NCBI RefSeq assembly: GCF_002159455.1
Contig: NZ_NFIQ01000044.1
Span: 1-32,567 of the forward strand
Length of the DNA stretch: 32,567 nucleotides
Direction: 5' to 3'
Source: Flavonifractor sp. An306
GTDB lineage: Bacteria > Bacillota > Clostridia > Oscillospirales > Oscillospiraceae
Below the pieces are notes generated by a model, which searched no databases, had not been told where the DNA came from, and worked only from the letters and a program-made list of their open reading frames with translations. Position 1 is the stretch's first letter. Each line of letters starts with the position of its first letter. Made by a program: the position numbers and the translations under genes. Shown here piece after piece: positions 24,298-32,444 of this stretch.

Positions 24298-24765
24298 ATG
24301 AATACGATTAAGCTGCTGGTCATGGATGTTGATGGAACATTAACAGATGGTAAGATCTATATGGGAAATGATCATGAATGTTTTAAGGCGTTTGATATTA
24401 AGGACGGCTATGGCATTCATGAAATTTTGCCACGCTACAATATTATTCCTGTTATTATAACCGGTCGTACATCTAAAATTGTTGAAAATAGAGCTAAAGA
24501 ACTTGGAATTAAAGAATTGCATCAGGGGAAACATGAAAAATTAGCTACTATGCTTCAGGTAATAAAGAAGTATAATTGCACTTTGAGCGAAGTGGCCTAT
24601 ATTGGAGATGATGTACTTGACCTGCCTTGCATGAATGTATGCGGAAACAGAGGATGCCCCTGCGATGCAGTCCCAGAAGTTCAACAGATTTGCGATTACA
24701 TTTGTAAAGCTAGGGGTGGAGAAGGCGCGGTTCGGGAGTATATTGAATGGCTTGTAAAAAATTAG
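24298..24765 (+). CDS. kdsC: KdsC-like HAD phosphatase for a ulosonate phosphate
   Basis: This 155-residue cap-less (C0) HAD phosphatase has motif I MDVDGTLTDGKIY (9-21, nucleophile Asp10 and acid/base Asp12), FDIKDGYGI (32-40), ITGRTS (54-59), HQGKHEKL (75-82, with the motif III Lys) and GDDVLDLPCM (103-112). The length and the DGYG block match KdsC and the related Kdn-9-phosphate phosphatases. It would remove the terminal phosphate from the KdsA-like product before CMP activation. It starts four bases after the epimerase stop. Confidence 0.87.
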   Translation: MNTIKLLVMDVDGTLTDGKIYMGNDHECFKAFDIKDGYGIHEILPRYNIIPVIITGRTSKIVENRAKELGIKELHQGKHEKLATMLQVIKKYNCTLSEVAYIGDDVLDLPCMNVCGNRGCPCDAVPEVQQICDYICKARGGEGAVREYIEWLVKN

Positions 24766-24778
24766 AGGGTGACAAATT

Positions 24779-25354
24779 GTGAATGTAGAGTGTATGCCTC
24801 TGAATGGAGTAATGCTGTTTACTCCCGATGTTTTTAGAGATTATAGAGGCTGGTTTATGGAAAGCTTTTCTGAGAAAACCTTGCAGAAACATTTAGGAGT
24901 TAAAAATAAATTTGTACAAGAAAACCACATTAGATCTACTCAAAAGGGTGTTTTGCGAGGGATCCACTTTCAAAATAACCCAGTTGCACAATCTAAGCTT
25001 ATACGTTGTACAGCTGGCCAAGTTATGGACTATGCTATTGATTTGCGTATGGATTCGCCTACATATTTAAAATGGATATGCGTAGAGTTAAGTGCAGATA
25101 ATTTTAAGCAGATTTATATTCCAAAAGGTTTCGGACATGCTGTGGTCTCACTGACAGATATATCGGAAATTCAATATAAAGTGGACTCCTTCTACTCAAA
25201 AGAGGCCGAACGTTCGATCTTATGGAAAGATCCGCAATTAGCAATTGAATGGCCTTTCCCTGATGAAATGATGATTTTATCTGAAAAAGATTTGAATGCA
25301 CCATTACTTCAGGACTCTGATTGCAGCTTTAAAATAAAAGAGGATGAATTATGA
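24779..25354 (+). CDS. rmlC: dTDP-4-dehydrorhamnose 3,5-epimerase
   Basis: This 191-residue cupin matches RmlC, which epimerises dTDP-4-keto-6-deoxyglucose at C3 and C5. Key residues are present: KGVLRGIHFQ with His63, Lys73 (QSKLIRC), His120 in GFGHAV and Tyr139 in DSFYSKEAERSILWKDP. The start is GTG, with AGAGGG upstream. It stands fourteen bases after the kdsC-like gene and overlaps the aminotransferase by ATGA. No RmlD reductase gene is in the window, so L-rhamnose itself may not be the end product. Confidence 0.9.
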   Translation: MNVECMPLNGVMLFTPDVFRDYRGWFMESFSEKTLQKHLGVKNKFVQENHIRSTQKGVLRGIHFQNNPVAQSKLIRCTAGQVMDYAIDLRMDSPTYLKWICVELSADNFKQIYIPKGFGHAVVSLTDISEIQYKVDSFYSKEAERSILWKDPQLAIEWPFPDEMMILSEKDLNAPLLQDSDCSFKIKEDEL

Positions 25355-26445
25355 AAAAGAATATTCCTGTAACTAGGTCTTCTATGCCGCCCTTTGAAGA
25401 GTATGTTGAAATTATTAAAGGAATGTGGGATAGCCGCTGGCTTTCTAATCGTGGTACCCTTCATCGCCAGTTTGAGTGTGAATTAAAGCATTATATGGGT
25501 GTTCCGAATGTGGCACTGTTTGCAAATGGCCATGTTGCAATGGAAGTGACATTACAGGCGTTGAACCTTTCGGGAGAAGTAATAACCACTCCATTTACCC
25601 ATATTTCTACGTCGCATGCAATTGTCAGAAATGGCCTGATACCTGTGTTTTGCGATATTTTACCAGAGGATTTAACCATTGATCCGCAAAAAATAGAAAC
25701 ATTGATCAATGAAAATACTTGCGCGATTGTAGCTACACATGTTTATGGATATCTGTGCCATGTGCATGAGATTGAGGAAATTGCAAAAAAGTACAATCTA
25801 AAAGTTATTTATGACGCCGCACATGCATTTGGAGAGAGCTTGGATGGTATAGGGGTTGGAAATTACGGCGACGCAGCCATGTTTAGTACTCACGCAACTA
25901 AGGTATTCCATACAATCGAAGGCGGCATAGTGACGTATCCTAATACAACAGAATTTAGTGCCATAGATAGTATTACAAATTTTGGTTTTACCGGAAACGA
26001 TACAATTGGGTATATTGGAACTAATGCCAGAATGAATGAATTTGAGGCTGCAATGGGAATTTGTAATTTGCGTTATGTAGATGGCGAAATAGAAAAGCGC
26101 AAATTGGCAAGTGATCGTTATAGGGAAAAATTGTCTGGCATTAACGGAATTACTTTAATTAAGCCACAGGAAGGCGTAAAGTATAATTATGCCTATTTTC
26201 CAGTTATATTTGATGGTTATAAGTACGATCGAGAGCAAGTGCTTACAATTTTAGCTGAGCAGGGAATTACTGCGCGCCGTTATTTTTATCCTGCTGTAAA
26301 TATGGCAGAATGCTATAAGGGGAAATATTGCTTACAGGAAACACCGATCGCACAGTTTTACGCCACACATGTTTTAACATTGCCATTGTATGCTGATATG
26401 ACCATAGCGGATGTAGACCGCGTGTGTGATGTGATTTTGAAGTAA
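25351..26445 (+). CDS. DegT/DnrJ/EryC1-family sugar aminotransferase
   Basis: This 364-residue PLP enzyme aminates keto-sugar nucleotides, usually from glutamate. YDAAHAFGES (154-163) has the PLP-nitrogen Asp155, and FSTHATKVFHTIEGG (178-192) has Schiff-base Lys184. ARMNEFEAAMGI, near residue 229, is a typical later block. It lies between rmlC and rmlA, so the substrate should be dTDP-4-keto-6-deoxyglucose or its RmlC epimer, giving a dTDP-4-amino-4,6-dideoxyhexose. It is well separated in sequence from the divergent PLP enzyme at 15212. Confidence 0.88.
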   Translation: MKKNIPVTRSSMPPFEEYVEIIKGMWDSRWLSNRGTLHRQFECELKHYMGVPNVALFANGHVAMEVTLQALNLSGEVITTPFTHISTSHAIVRNGLIPVFCDILPEDLTIDPQKIETLINENTCAIVATHVYGYLCHVHEIEEIAKKYNLKVIYDAAHAFGESLDGIGVGNYGDAAMFSTHATKVFHTIEGGIVTYPNTTEFSAIDSITNFGFTGNDTIGYIGTNARMNEFEAAMGICNLRYVDGEIEKRKLASDRYREKLSGINGITLIKPQEGVKYNYAYFPVIFDGYKYDREQVLTILAEQGITARRYFYPAVNMAECYKGKYCLQETPIAQFYATHVLTLPLYADMTIADVDRVCDVILK

Positions 26446-26460
26446 TCAGGAGGTTTTCTG

Positions 26461-27345
26461 ATGAAAGGGATTGTACTTGCAGGTGGACGAGGAACTAGAT
26501 TATATCCAATGACTTTGGCCACGTCTAAACAGATCCTTCCTTTGTATGATAAACCCATGGTTTATTATCCAATCTCTGTTTTAATGTTGGGGGGTATCCG
26601 TGATATTTTGCTGATCACCACACCAGAAGATATTGCAATTTACAAGCGTCTGCTTGGAGATGGCAGTCATTTGGGTATTAAAATTTCTTATTGTATTCAA
26701 GAAAGGCCTGCAGGTCTTGCTCACGCATTTATTCTTGGTGAGTCATTCATTGGGAATAGTCAGGTCTGTTTGGTTTTGGGTGATAATATATTTTATGGAT
26801 CAAATTTGACATTGATGCTACAAAATGCGATTGCAAGGAAGACAGGCGCCACAATTTTTGGATATCCAGTAAAAAACCCAAAAGATTTTGGTGTTGTGGA
26901 GTTTTCTGATGACGGAATGGTATTGTCTATTGAAGAAAAGCCTACACGTCCGAAATCAAACTATGCAGTTCCTGGCCTATACTTTTATGATTCCAAGGTA
27001 GTAGAAATAGCAAAGCAGATAAAGCCGTCTGCCAGGGGTGAATTGGAAATAACAGCAGTAAATAATGCTTACCTCAAAGAAGGAAAGCTGCATGTAGAAC
27101 TTATGGGACGTGGTATGGCGTGGCTGGATACAGGAACTCCCCAAGGAATGTTGAAGGCAGCACAATTTATTGAGGCAATACAGAACCGACAGGGAATGTA
27201 CATTGCTTGTTTAGAGGAAATTGCATGGAGAAGGGGTTTTATTTCTCTTGAAGCATTGAAAAGGCTTGGAAGTAAATTGAAAATGACGGAATATGGACAG
27301 TATATTTTGTCTGTGGCCGAGGAATCAACAATGTATCATAGGTGA
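26461..27345 (+). CDS. rmlA: Glucose-1-phosphate thymidylyltransferase
   Basis: This 294-residue RmlA makes dTDP-glucose from glucose-1-P and d[16 protein letters not shown] (6-18), [16 protein letters not shown] (22-37), [10 protein letters not shown] (81-90), LGDNIFYG (106-113) and AWLDTGTP near 220 are standard family blocks. A strong AGGAGG precedes the ATG. The length is normal. Confidence 0.95.
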   Translation: MKGIVLAGGRGTRLYPMTLATSKQILPLYDKPMVYYPISVLMLGGIRDILLITTPEDIAIYKRLLGDGSHLGIKISYCIQERPAGLAHAFILGESFIGNSQVCLVLGDNIFYGSNLTLMLQNAIARKTGATIFGYPVKNPKDFGVVEFSDDGMVLSIEEKPTRPKSNYAVPGLYFYDSKVVEIAKQIKPSARGELEITAVNNAYLKEGKLHVELMGRGMAWLDTGTPQGMLKAAQFIEAIQNRQGMYIACLEEIAWRRGFISLEALKRLGSKLKMTEYGQYILSVAEESTMYHR

Positions 27346-27349
27346 TGTG

Positions 27350-28546
27350 ATGAAGCGGATATTATTGCTAGGCGGTTCAAGATATCTGGTGCCAGTTATA
27401 AAAGAAGCGCATGAACTGGGCTATTATGTAATTACATGCGATTATCTCCCCGAAAATATTGCTCACAAATATTCCGATGAATACCATAATGTAAGCATTA
27501 TAGATAAAGAAAAAGTATTACAACTAGCGCGGGAACTATATGTTGATGGTGTGATGTCCTTTGCTACAGATCCTGGCGTTACTACTGCGGCCTATGTGTG
27601 CGAACAACTAGGATTACCGACTTGTCCTTATTCTTCTGTGGAAATACTGCAAAATAAAGATAAATTTCGGCGTTTTTTAAAAGAGAATGGATTTAATGTT
27701 CCTGCCTCTGCTGGATATGAAAGTATAGATGAAGCGATTTCGGATGCTGGACGATTTCAGTGGCCAGTAATCGTAAAACCTGTAGATTCTGCAGGAAGTA
27801 AAGGTGTTACAAAAGTAAACTCTCCGGATAAGTTGCGGGAAGCGATTTATGAGGCACTGAGGTTTTCCATAAGTGGACGATTTATCATAGAAGAATTTAT
27901 AGAGAAACTTGGTGATTCTTCTGACACAGATTGTTTTTCTATAAACGGAAAAATGGCATTTGTATCATTTTCTAATCAAAAATTTGATGAAGGTGCACAA
28001 AATCCATATACTCCTGCAGGATATAGCTGGCCATCTAAAATGAGTCTGGAGAATCAAAAAGAACTGGCAAATGAATTTCAACGTTTAATTTCTTTGTTGA
28101 AATTAGGCACATCGATTTATAATGTTGAAACAAGAGTGGGAAGGGATGGAAAACCTTATATTATGGAGTTTACACCCCGCGGCGGTGGAAACCGATTATC
28201 TGAGGTTTTGCATTATGCGACAGGTGTGAATCTGATTCGAAATGCTGTCAAAGCAGCAGTGGGTGAGACGGACCTTGATATTGCACAGAGACCCTGCATT
28301 GGCTATTGGGGGGAAGTCATTCTCCATAGCAATAAAAGTGGAGTTTTTATATCCATTGATCTTGCAGATGAGCTAAAAGTGTTTTTATTTGAAAATAATT
28401 TGTGGGTAAAAGCGAATGAATCAATTGAAGAATTTGTTGGTGCGAATACATCGATTGGTACATTGATTTTTCGTTTTGATACGCAAGAACAGTGTGAGTA
28501 TTATATGAATCGAATAGGTGAGTTTGTACATGTGAATGTACAGTAA
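27350..28546 (+). CDS. ATP-grasp ligase in the dTDP-aminosugar block
   Basis: This 398-residue protein is an ATP-grasp enzyme of the carbamoyl-phosphate-synthase-like kind. It has an N-terminal Rossmann part, KRILLLGGSRYLVPVIKEA (2-20). The ATP-binding WPVIVKPVDSAGSKGV (138-153) and the metal-binding end YIMEFTPRGGGNRLSE (near 263-278) follow. The ATG at 27350 is chosen because an upstream frame would run back inside rmlA. Between rmlA and rmlB and after a sugar aminotransferase, its likely job is to attach an amino acid or other carboxylate to the 4-amino group of the dTDP-sugar. This is inferred from context. Confidence 0.75.
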   Translation: MKRILLLGGSRYLVPVIKEAHELGYYVITCDYLPENIAHKYSDEYHNVSIIDKEKVLQLARELYVDGVMSFATDPGVTTAAYVCEQLGLPTCPYSSVEILQNKDKFRRFLKENGFNVPASAGYESIDEAISDAGRFQWPVIVKPVDSAGSKGVTKVNSPDKLREAIYEALRFSISGRFIIEEFIEKLGDSSDTDCFSINGKMAFVSFSNQKFDEGAQNPYTPAGYSWPSKMSLENQKELANEFQRLISLLKLGTSIYNVETRVGRDGKPYIMEFTPRGGGNRLSEVLHYATGVNLIRNAVKAAVGETDLDIAQRPCIGYWGEVILHSNKSGVFISIDLADELKVFLFENNLWVKANESIEEFVGANTSIGTLIFRFDTQEQCEYYMNRIGEFVHVNVQ

Positions 28547-28555
28547 GGAGTGGCT

Positions 28556-29611
28556 ATGAAACGGATTCTGGTTACCGGTGGAGCCGGATTCATTGGGTCA
28601 AATTTTATTCATTATATATTAAAGGGTTATTTTAATATAGAATTGTTGGTTAATTTAGACTTGGTGACCTATGCGGGCAATTTAGAAAATCTGAGTTCTG
28701 TTGAAGGTGATAGCCGCTATATATTTGTAAAGGGTGATGTGAGGGACCGTAAACTGGTTCAAAAACTCTTTTCTGAATATGAATTTGATACGGTCGTACA
28801 CTTTGCTGCGGAATCTCATGTAGATCGAAGTGTCGTAGAGCCAGAAATTTTTTTGACCACCAATATTATTGGTACACAAACGCTTTTAGATGTTGCCAAA
28901 AGTTATTGGAAAATAGAGCCGGATAATAAATATTCTCGTGAATTTAAATCTGGTGTAAAGTATCTACAAGTATCTACTGATGAGGTGTACGGAGCTCTAG
29001 GTACCACCGGGATGTTTACAGAACTGACGCCTCTTTCTCCCAACAGCCCCTATTCTGCGTCTAAAGCGGGGGCAGACATGATCGTCCGGGCCTATCATGA
29101 GACCTACGGCCTGCCAGTAAATATCACTCGCTGTTCTAACAATTATGGGCCGTATCAGTTTCCTGAAAAGCTCATTCCTTTGATGATCCATAATTGCTTG
29201 GAAAATCGACCACTGCCTGTGTATGGAGACGGCATGCAGGTACGGGATTGGCTGTATGTGGAGGATCACTGCTCTGCGATCTGCGCTGTGTTAGAGCGAG
29301 GCACGGCTGGAGAGGTGTATAACATCGGCGGAAACAATGAAAAGGCTAATATCCAAATTGTTCGGCTGCTGCTGCACAGCCTAGGCAAGGGTGAGGAGCT
29401 GATTACTTACGTGAAGGACCGCCCAGGACATGACAGGCGCTATGCTATAGACAATAGTAAGATTACTTCTCAGCTTGGGTGGAAGCCTGCTTACTCCTTT
29501 GAGCAAGGCATGGAGCAGACTATTCGCTGGTATTTGGACCATCAGAAGTGGATGGAACGCGTTACTTCAGGGGCGTATCAGTCCTATTATCAGAGGATGT
29601 ATGGGAAATAA
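28556..29611 (+). CDS. rmlB: dTDP-glucose 4,6-dehydratase with an internal composition switch
   Basis: This 351-residue SDR enzyme turns dTDP-glucose into dTDP-4-keto-6-deoxyglucose. The NAD loop is TGGAGFIG (7-14), catalytic STDEVYG is at 140-146 and YSASK at 166-170. The ATG at 28556 has AAGGAG five bases upstream; a GTG at 28550 would overlap that site. The first 430 bases are about 28-38% GC in sampled lines, and the remainder about 47-58%, with the change near codon 145. Since the protein is intact, this looks like a homologous-recombination breakpoint joining the imported cassette to the resident locus. Confidence 0.95.
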   Translation: MKRILVTGGAGFIGSNFIHYILKGYFNIELLVNLDLVTYAGNLENLSSVEGDSRYIFVKGDVRDRKLVQKLFSEYEFDTVVHFAAESHVDRSVVEPEIFLTTNIIGTQTLLDVAKSYWKIEPDNKYSREFKSGVKYLQVSTDEVYGALGTTGMFTELTPLSPNSPYSASKAGADMIVRAYHETYGLPVNITRCSNNYGPYQFPEKLIPLMIHNCLENRPLPVYGDGMQVRDWLYVEDHCSAICAVLERGTAGEVYNIGGNNEKANIQIVRLLLHSLGKGEELITYVKDRPGHDRRYAIDNSKITSQLGWKPAYSFEQGMEQTIRWYLDHQKWMERVTSGAYQSYYQRMYGK

Positions 29612-29628
29612 TATAACGGAGTAGACTC

Positions 29629-30396
29629 ATGTTCCAAAAACTAAAACAACACCGATTCCTTTTTGAGGAATTGGTAAAGCGAGATTTTAAGAAGAAATAC
29701 AAGCGCACAATTTTAGGCATGGGGTGGAGTATTCTCTCCCCCTTGCTCCAACTGGCCGTCATGACCTTGGTGTTTACCCAGTTTTTTGGTCGCAATACCC
29801 CCCACTATATTATCTATATTTTCTGCGGCAATCTGGTGTTCTCCTTTTTTAGCGATGCTACTAAGGGAGGTATGGGCACCATCATGGGTAATGCGGGGAT
29901 CTTTACTAAGGTAAATGTACCCAAGTATCTGTTTCTGCTTTCTCGTAATGTACAGGCACTGATCAATTTCGGATTAATACTCATCGTTTTTTTTGCGTTT
30001 GTTGCCGCTGATGGTTTACCTTTTACTTGGAAGTTTTTTTGCCTGATTTACCCTATTGTTGGGCTAATCTTATTTAATGTCGGTCTGGGTATGATCTTGT
30101 CAGCACTGTTTGTTTTTTTCCGGGATATCCAGTACCTGTATGACGTATTTACTATGCTACTGATGTATATGTCTGCTATTTTCTATAACATTGATGGCTA
30201 TCCACAGATGACCCAGAATTTGTTCCTGCTTAATCCGATATATTTGTTTATTTGCTATTTTCGCGAAATTGTTATTGAGTCCACTGTGCCAAGTGGATGG
30301 TTTCATCTTTTAATGGCTGGTTGGGTAGTAAGTGTACTGGGCTTGGGTTGCTGGATGTACAAGAAGTATAACACCCGGTTCCTATACTATGTGTAA
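29629..30396 (+). CDS. ABC-2 polysaccharide export permease (Wzm/TagG type)
   Basis: This 255-residue protein has about six membrane segments. The cytoplasmic start FEELVKRDFKKKYKRTILGMGW is typical of ABC-2 permeases for polysaccharide or teichoic acid export. It pairs with the ATPase at 30409, twelve bases downstream. Together they would export the lipid-linked polymer across the membrane. Its GC content is again moderate to high, as expected of the resident part of the locus. Confidence 0.9.
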   Translation: MFQKLKQHRFLFEELVKRDFKKKYKRTILGMGWSILSPLLQLAVMTLVFTQFFGRNTPHYIIYIFCGNLVFSFFSDATKGGMGTIMGNAGIFTKVNVPKYLFLLSRNVQALINFGLILIVFFAFVAADGLPFTWKFFCLIYPIVGLILFNVGLGMILSALFVFFRDIQYLYDVFTMLLMYMSAIFYNIDGYPQMTQNLFLLNPIYLFICYFREIVIESTVPSGWFHLLMAGWVVSVLGLGCWMYKKYNTRFLYYV

Positions 30397-30408
30397 CGGA
30401 GGACAGGC

Positions 30409-31182
30409 ATGAGTATTCTGGAAGTACATGACGTGTCCATCCGCTATATGACGGGTGATTTCAAGCAGATCGGGTTGAAAGAGTATGTAATGCGCAGACT
30501 GACCCGGAATTACCATGTGGTGGAATTTTGGGCAGACCGACACATCAGCTTTTCCCTGGAGAAAGGGGAGATGCTGGGGATTATCGGTACAAACGGGGCA
30601 GGAAAATCAACCCTTCTAAAGGTGGTCTCCGGTATCATGGAGCCCACCCGTGGCTGGGTAAAGCGGCAAGGAAACATTGCCGCGCTGTTGGAACTGGGCA
30701 GCGGCTTTGACGGAGACTTGACAGTCCGGGAGAATACCTACCTCCGGGGGGCTATGTTGGGTTACACCCGGAAATTCATGGATGAGACCTATAAGCAAAT
30801 TATTGACTTTGCCGAGCTGAAGGAGTTTGAGGATCGTCCCTTTAAGCAGCTTTCCTCCGGCATGAAAAGCAGGTTGGCGTTTTCCATTGCCAGCCTGGTG
30901 AGGCCCGATATTCTGATTTTGGATGAGGTGTTGTCGGTGGGTGACGGAGCCTTCCGCAAGAAGAGCGAAACCAAAATGCGGGAGATTATCACGGGTGGTG
31001 CAACCACCATTCTGGTGTCTCACTCTATCCAGCAGGTGCGGGAGATGTGCAGCAAGATTCTATGGCTGCACAAGGGGAATCAGGTTACCTTCGGCGACGA
31101 CGTGGAGGGCATCTGCGACCAGTACCAGGCGATGCTGGACGGCAAGCTGAAGCTGGATGCTAACGGAAAGATTGTGGGATAG
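30409..31182 (+). CDS. ABC polysaccharide export ATPase (Wzt/TagH type)
   Basis: This 257-residue nucleotide-binding subunit has Walker A GTNGAGKST (60-68), the signature LSSGMKSRLAF (148-158), Walker B DILILDE (167-173) and the switch His in VSHS. The N-terminal extension before the Walker A is typical of polysaccharide exporters. There is no C-terminal carbohydrate-binding domain, so export should not depend on a capped chain end. CGGAGGACAGGC precedes the start. It is the last gene of the rightward locus. Confidence 0.93.
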   Translation: MSILEVHDVSIRYMTGDFKQIGLKEYVMRRLTRNYHVVEFWADRHISFSLEKGEMLGIIGTNGAGKSTLLKVVSGIMEPTRGWVKRQGNIAALLELGSGFDGDLTVRENTYLRGAMLGYTRKFMDETYKQIIDFAELKEFEDRPFKQLSSGMKSRLAFSIASLVRPDILILDEVLSVGDGAFRKKSETKMREIITGGATTILVSHSIQQVREMCSKILWLHKGNQVTFGDDVEGICDQYQAMLDGKLKLDANGKIVG

Positions 31183-31197
31183 ATACCGGAGAGCGGG

Positions 31198-32274
31198 CTA
31201 CCTGCGATTCAACGCTGTCCTCAGTTCCACCAGAATACGCCTCTGCGCCTCTGGGGTTACGGCGTTCTCGTAGTTGGTGAGTGCCTCATCCCGAAGCTGC
31301 TCCGCCTCCCGGGCCCAGGCTTCAAAGTCCGGCTTGCTCATGGTGCCCTTGCGGGTACGGGCAAAGTATTTTTTGTAGGATCGCTGGTGCAGCTTCCAGA
31401 TCTCGTTGTTGCGCACCTTCTCTTGGAAATTGGCAGAGGCTCCCACCTCCCGGCAGGTCTTACCCTCCTGACCGGGAGCCGGACCGCCGCAGTAGGCGTA
31501 GGTTGCGCCGGGGAATTGGAGAAACCAGCGGCCACAGTTGGCGCAGCGCTTGGGGACATAGCCCTTCTGTAAGCCCCGCATCAGCTCCACGTAGACAAAG
31601 TCCAGCAGGCGGTCAAAGTACATCTTCTCCACCAGCTCCGGCGGCTGACCGTCTTGCTGGAGCACGGCATACTGAATGTTTACCTGGGGGGCGTCCACTT
31701 GGATGTCCTCCCCCAGGCTGACGCCGCTGACAAAAGCGTCCAAAAATTGGTCAGCAAGTTGTTGGGCCAGAGGAAGTTTCCTCTGGCCCTTTTTCTTTTC
31801 AAAGGGCTGTCCCTCAAACAGGGACTCCAGAAACCAGCCATAGCGCTTCTGAATATATAAAATGTCATCTCTGGCCCGGACGTATTTCTGTAAAAATACG
31901 TCCGGTTTTTTTAATACCTGTTTGGCCATCACCATGTCCACACCGGCTCCAAACAGTTGATGGAAAAGGTCTGGTTCCGCAGTCCATGGTTCCTCAACAT
32001 ACAGGCGGTAGAGAGGCAGGGCCGTAAAGGTATCCATCAGTTCCCACAGCGGCCGGGAAAGCTGCGCCCGATTCCGGGCGGCGACGGCCTGCTCCACAGC
32101 GGCCAGCTTGGCGCAGTAATCCTCCATTTGGAAGTTGAGGATTTCCGTAAGGATCGTTCCATAAGGCAGACAGTCGGCGTTCAGCTCCACCCAATAACCC
32201 CTGTCGCCAAATTGAATTTTGGTGTGGGTGTCTGGGCGGCCCAGGTCAAACAGATCCTTCCCCAAAACAGCCAT
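31198..32274 (-). CDS. DUF6076-like zinc-ribbon protein
   Basis: This 358-residue soluble protein has no known role. Residues 1-235 are mostly helical with no recognised motif. A Cys-rich site follows: CANCGRWF (244-251), Cys262 and Cys274, a probable zinc ribbon. The last 80 residues are highly charged and helical. I associate this pattern with DUF6076 proteins common in Clostridia genomes and mobile elements; that assignment is from memory. GGAGGG lies seven bases before the ATG. It is convergent with the ABC exporter gene, with only 15 bases between the stops. Its coding region contains two strong terminators that read in the opposite direction. Confidence 0.6.
   Translation of the reverse strand: MAVLGKDLFDLGRPDTHTKIQFGDRGYWVELNADCLPYGTILTEILNFQMEDYCAKLAAVEQAVAARNRAQLSRPLWELMDTFTALPLYRLYVEEPWTAEPDLFHQLFGAGVDMVMAKQVLKKPDVFLQKYVRARDDILYIQKRYGWFLESLFEGQPFEKKKGQRKLPLAQQLADQFLDAFVSGVSLGEDIQVDAPQVNIQYAVLQQDGQPPELVEKMYFDRLLDFVYVELMRGLQKGYVPKRCANCGRWFLQFPGATYAYCGGPAPGQEGKTCREVGASANFQEKVRNNEIWKLHQRSYKKYFARTRKGTMSKPDFEAWAREAEQLRDEALTNYENAVTPEAQRRILVELRTALNRR
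31764..31799 (+). terminator. Rightward intrinsic terminator inside the minus-strand gene (first)
   Basis: GGGCCAGAGGAA (31764-31775) and TTCCTCTGGCCC (31778-31789) pair perfectly, with effectively an AGTT loop if the inner pairs open. It is followed by TTTTTCTTTT. It is oriented to stop transcripts of the polysaccharide locus, and lies about 580 bases past its last gene. Confidence 0.75.
31876..31912 (+). terminator. Rightward intrinsic terminator inside the minus-strand gene (second)
   Basis: CCGGACGTATTT (31876-31887) and AAATACGTCCGG (31894-31905) form a perfect 12-bp stem with a six-base loop and seven T directly after. It is a textbook terminator on the plus strand, 112 bases beyond the first. 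The opposite side has no T-tract, so it should not stop the gene that contains it. Confidence 0.8.
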
Positions 32275-32328
32275 ATTGGTTCCCTCCAGTAGAGAATCTA
32301 GTTGCAGCGGTATAGTGTATGTACTGAA

Positions 32329-32357
32329 ATGATATATTACCTATTTTCAAATGTCAA
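32329..32357 (-). promoter_or_regulatory. Sigma-A promoter of the DUF6076-like gene
   Basis: On the minus strand, TTGACA (32352-32357), exactly 17 bases and TATCAT (32329-32334) give a near-consensus promoter. The start of transcription would be near 32322, leaving a leader of about 48 bases to the ATG. Confidence 0.7.
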
Positions 32358-32444
32358 GAAGTATGCTAAGCTGAAGGTAGAAAATGAATCAGCAGAAAAT
32401 AATATGCGTACGCCGCTCAAAAAGTGCAGCTTGACCGCAGATGA

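Noticed and set aside
21920-24765. Kdo made for lipopolysaccharide
   Set aside because: There are no lpx, waa or outer-membrane genes in the window, and the context (ABC exporter, acyltransferase, aminosugar block, spoVT fragment) fits a Gram-positive surface polymer. It cannot be fully excluded without the rest of the genome.
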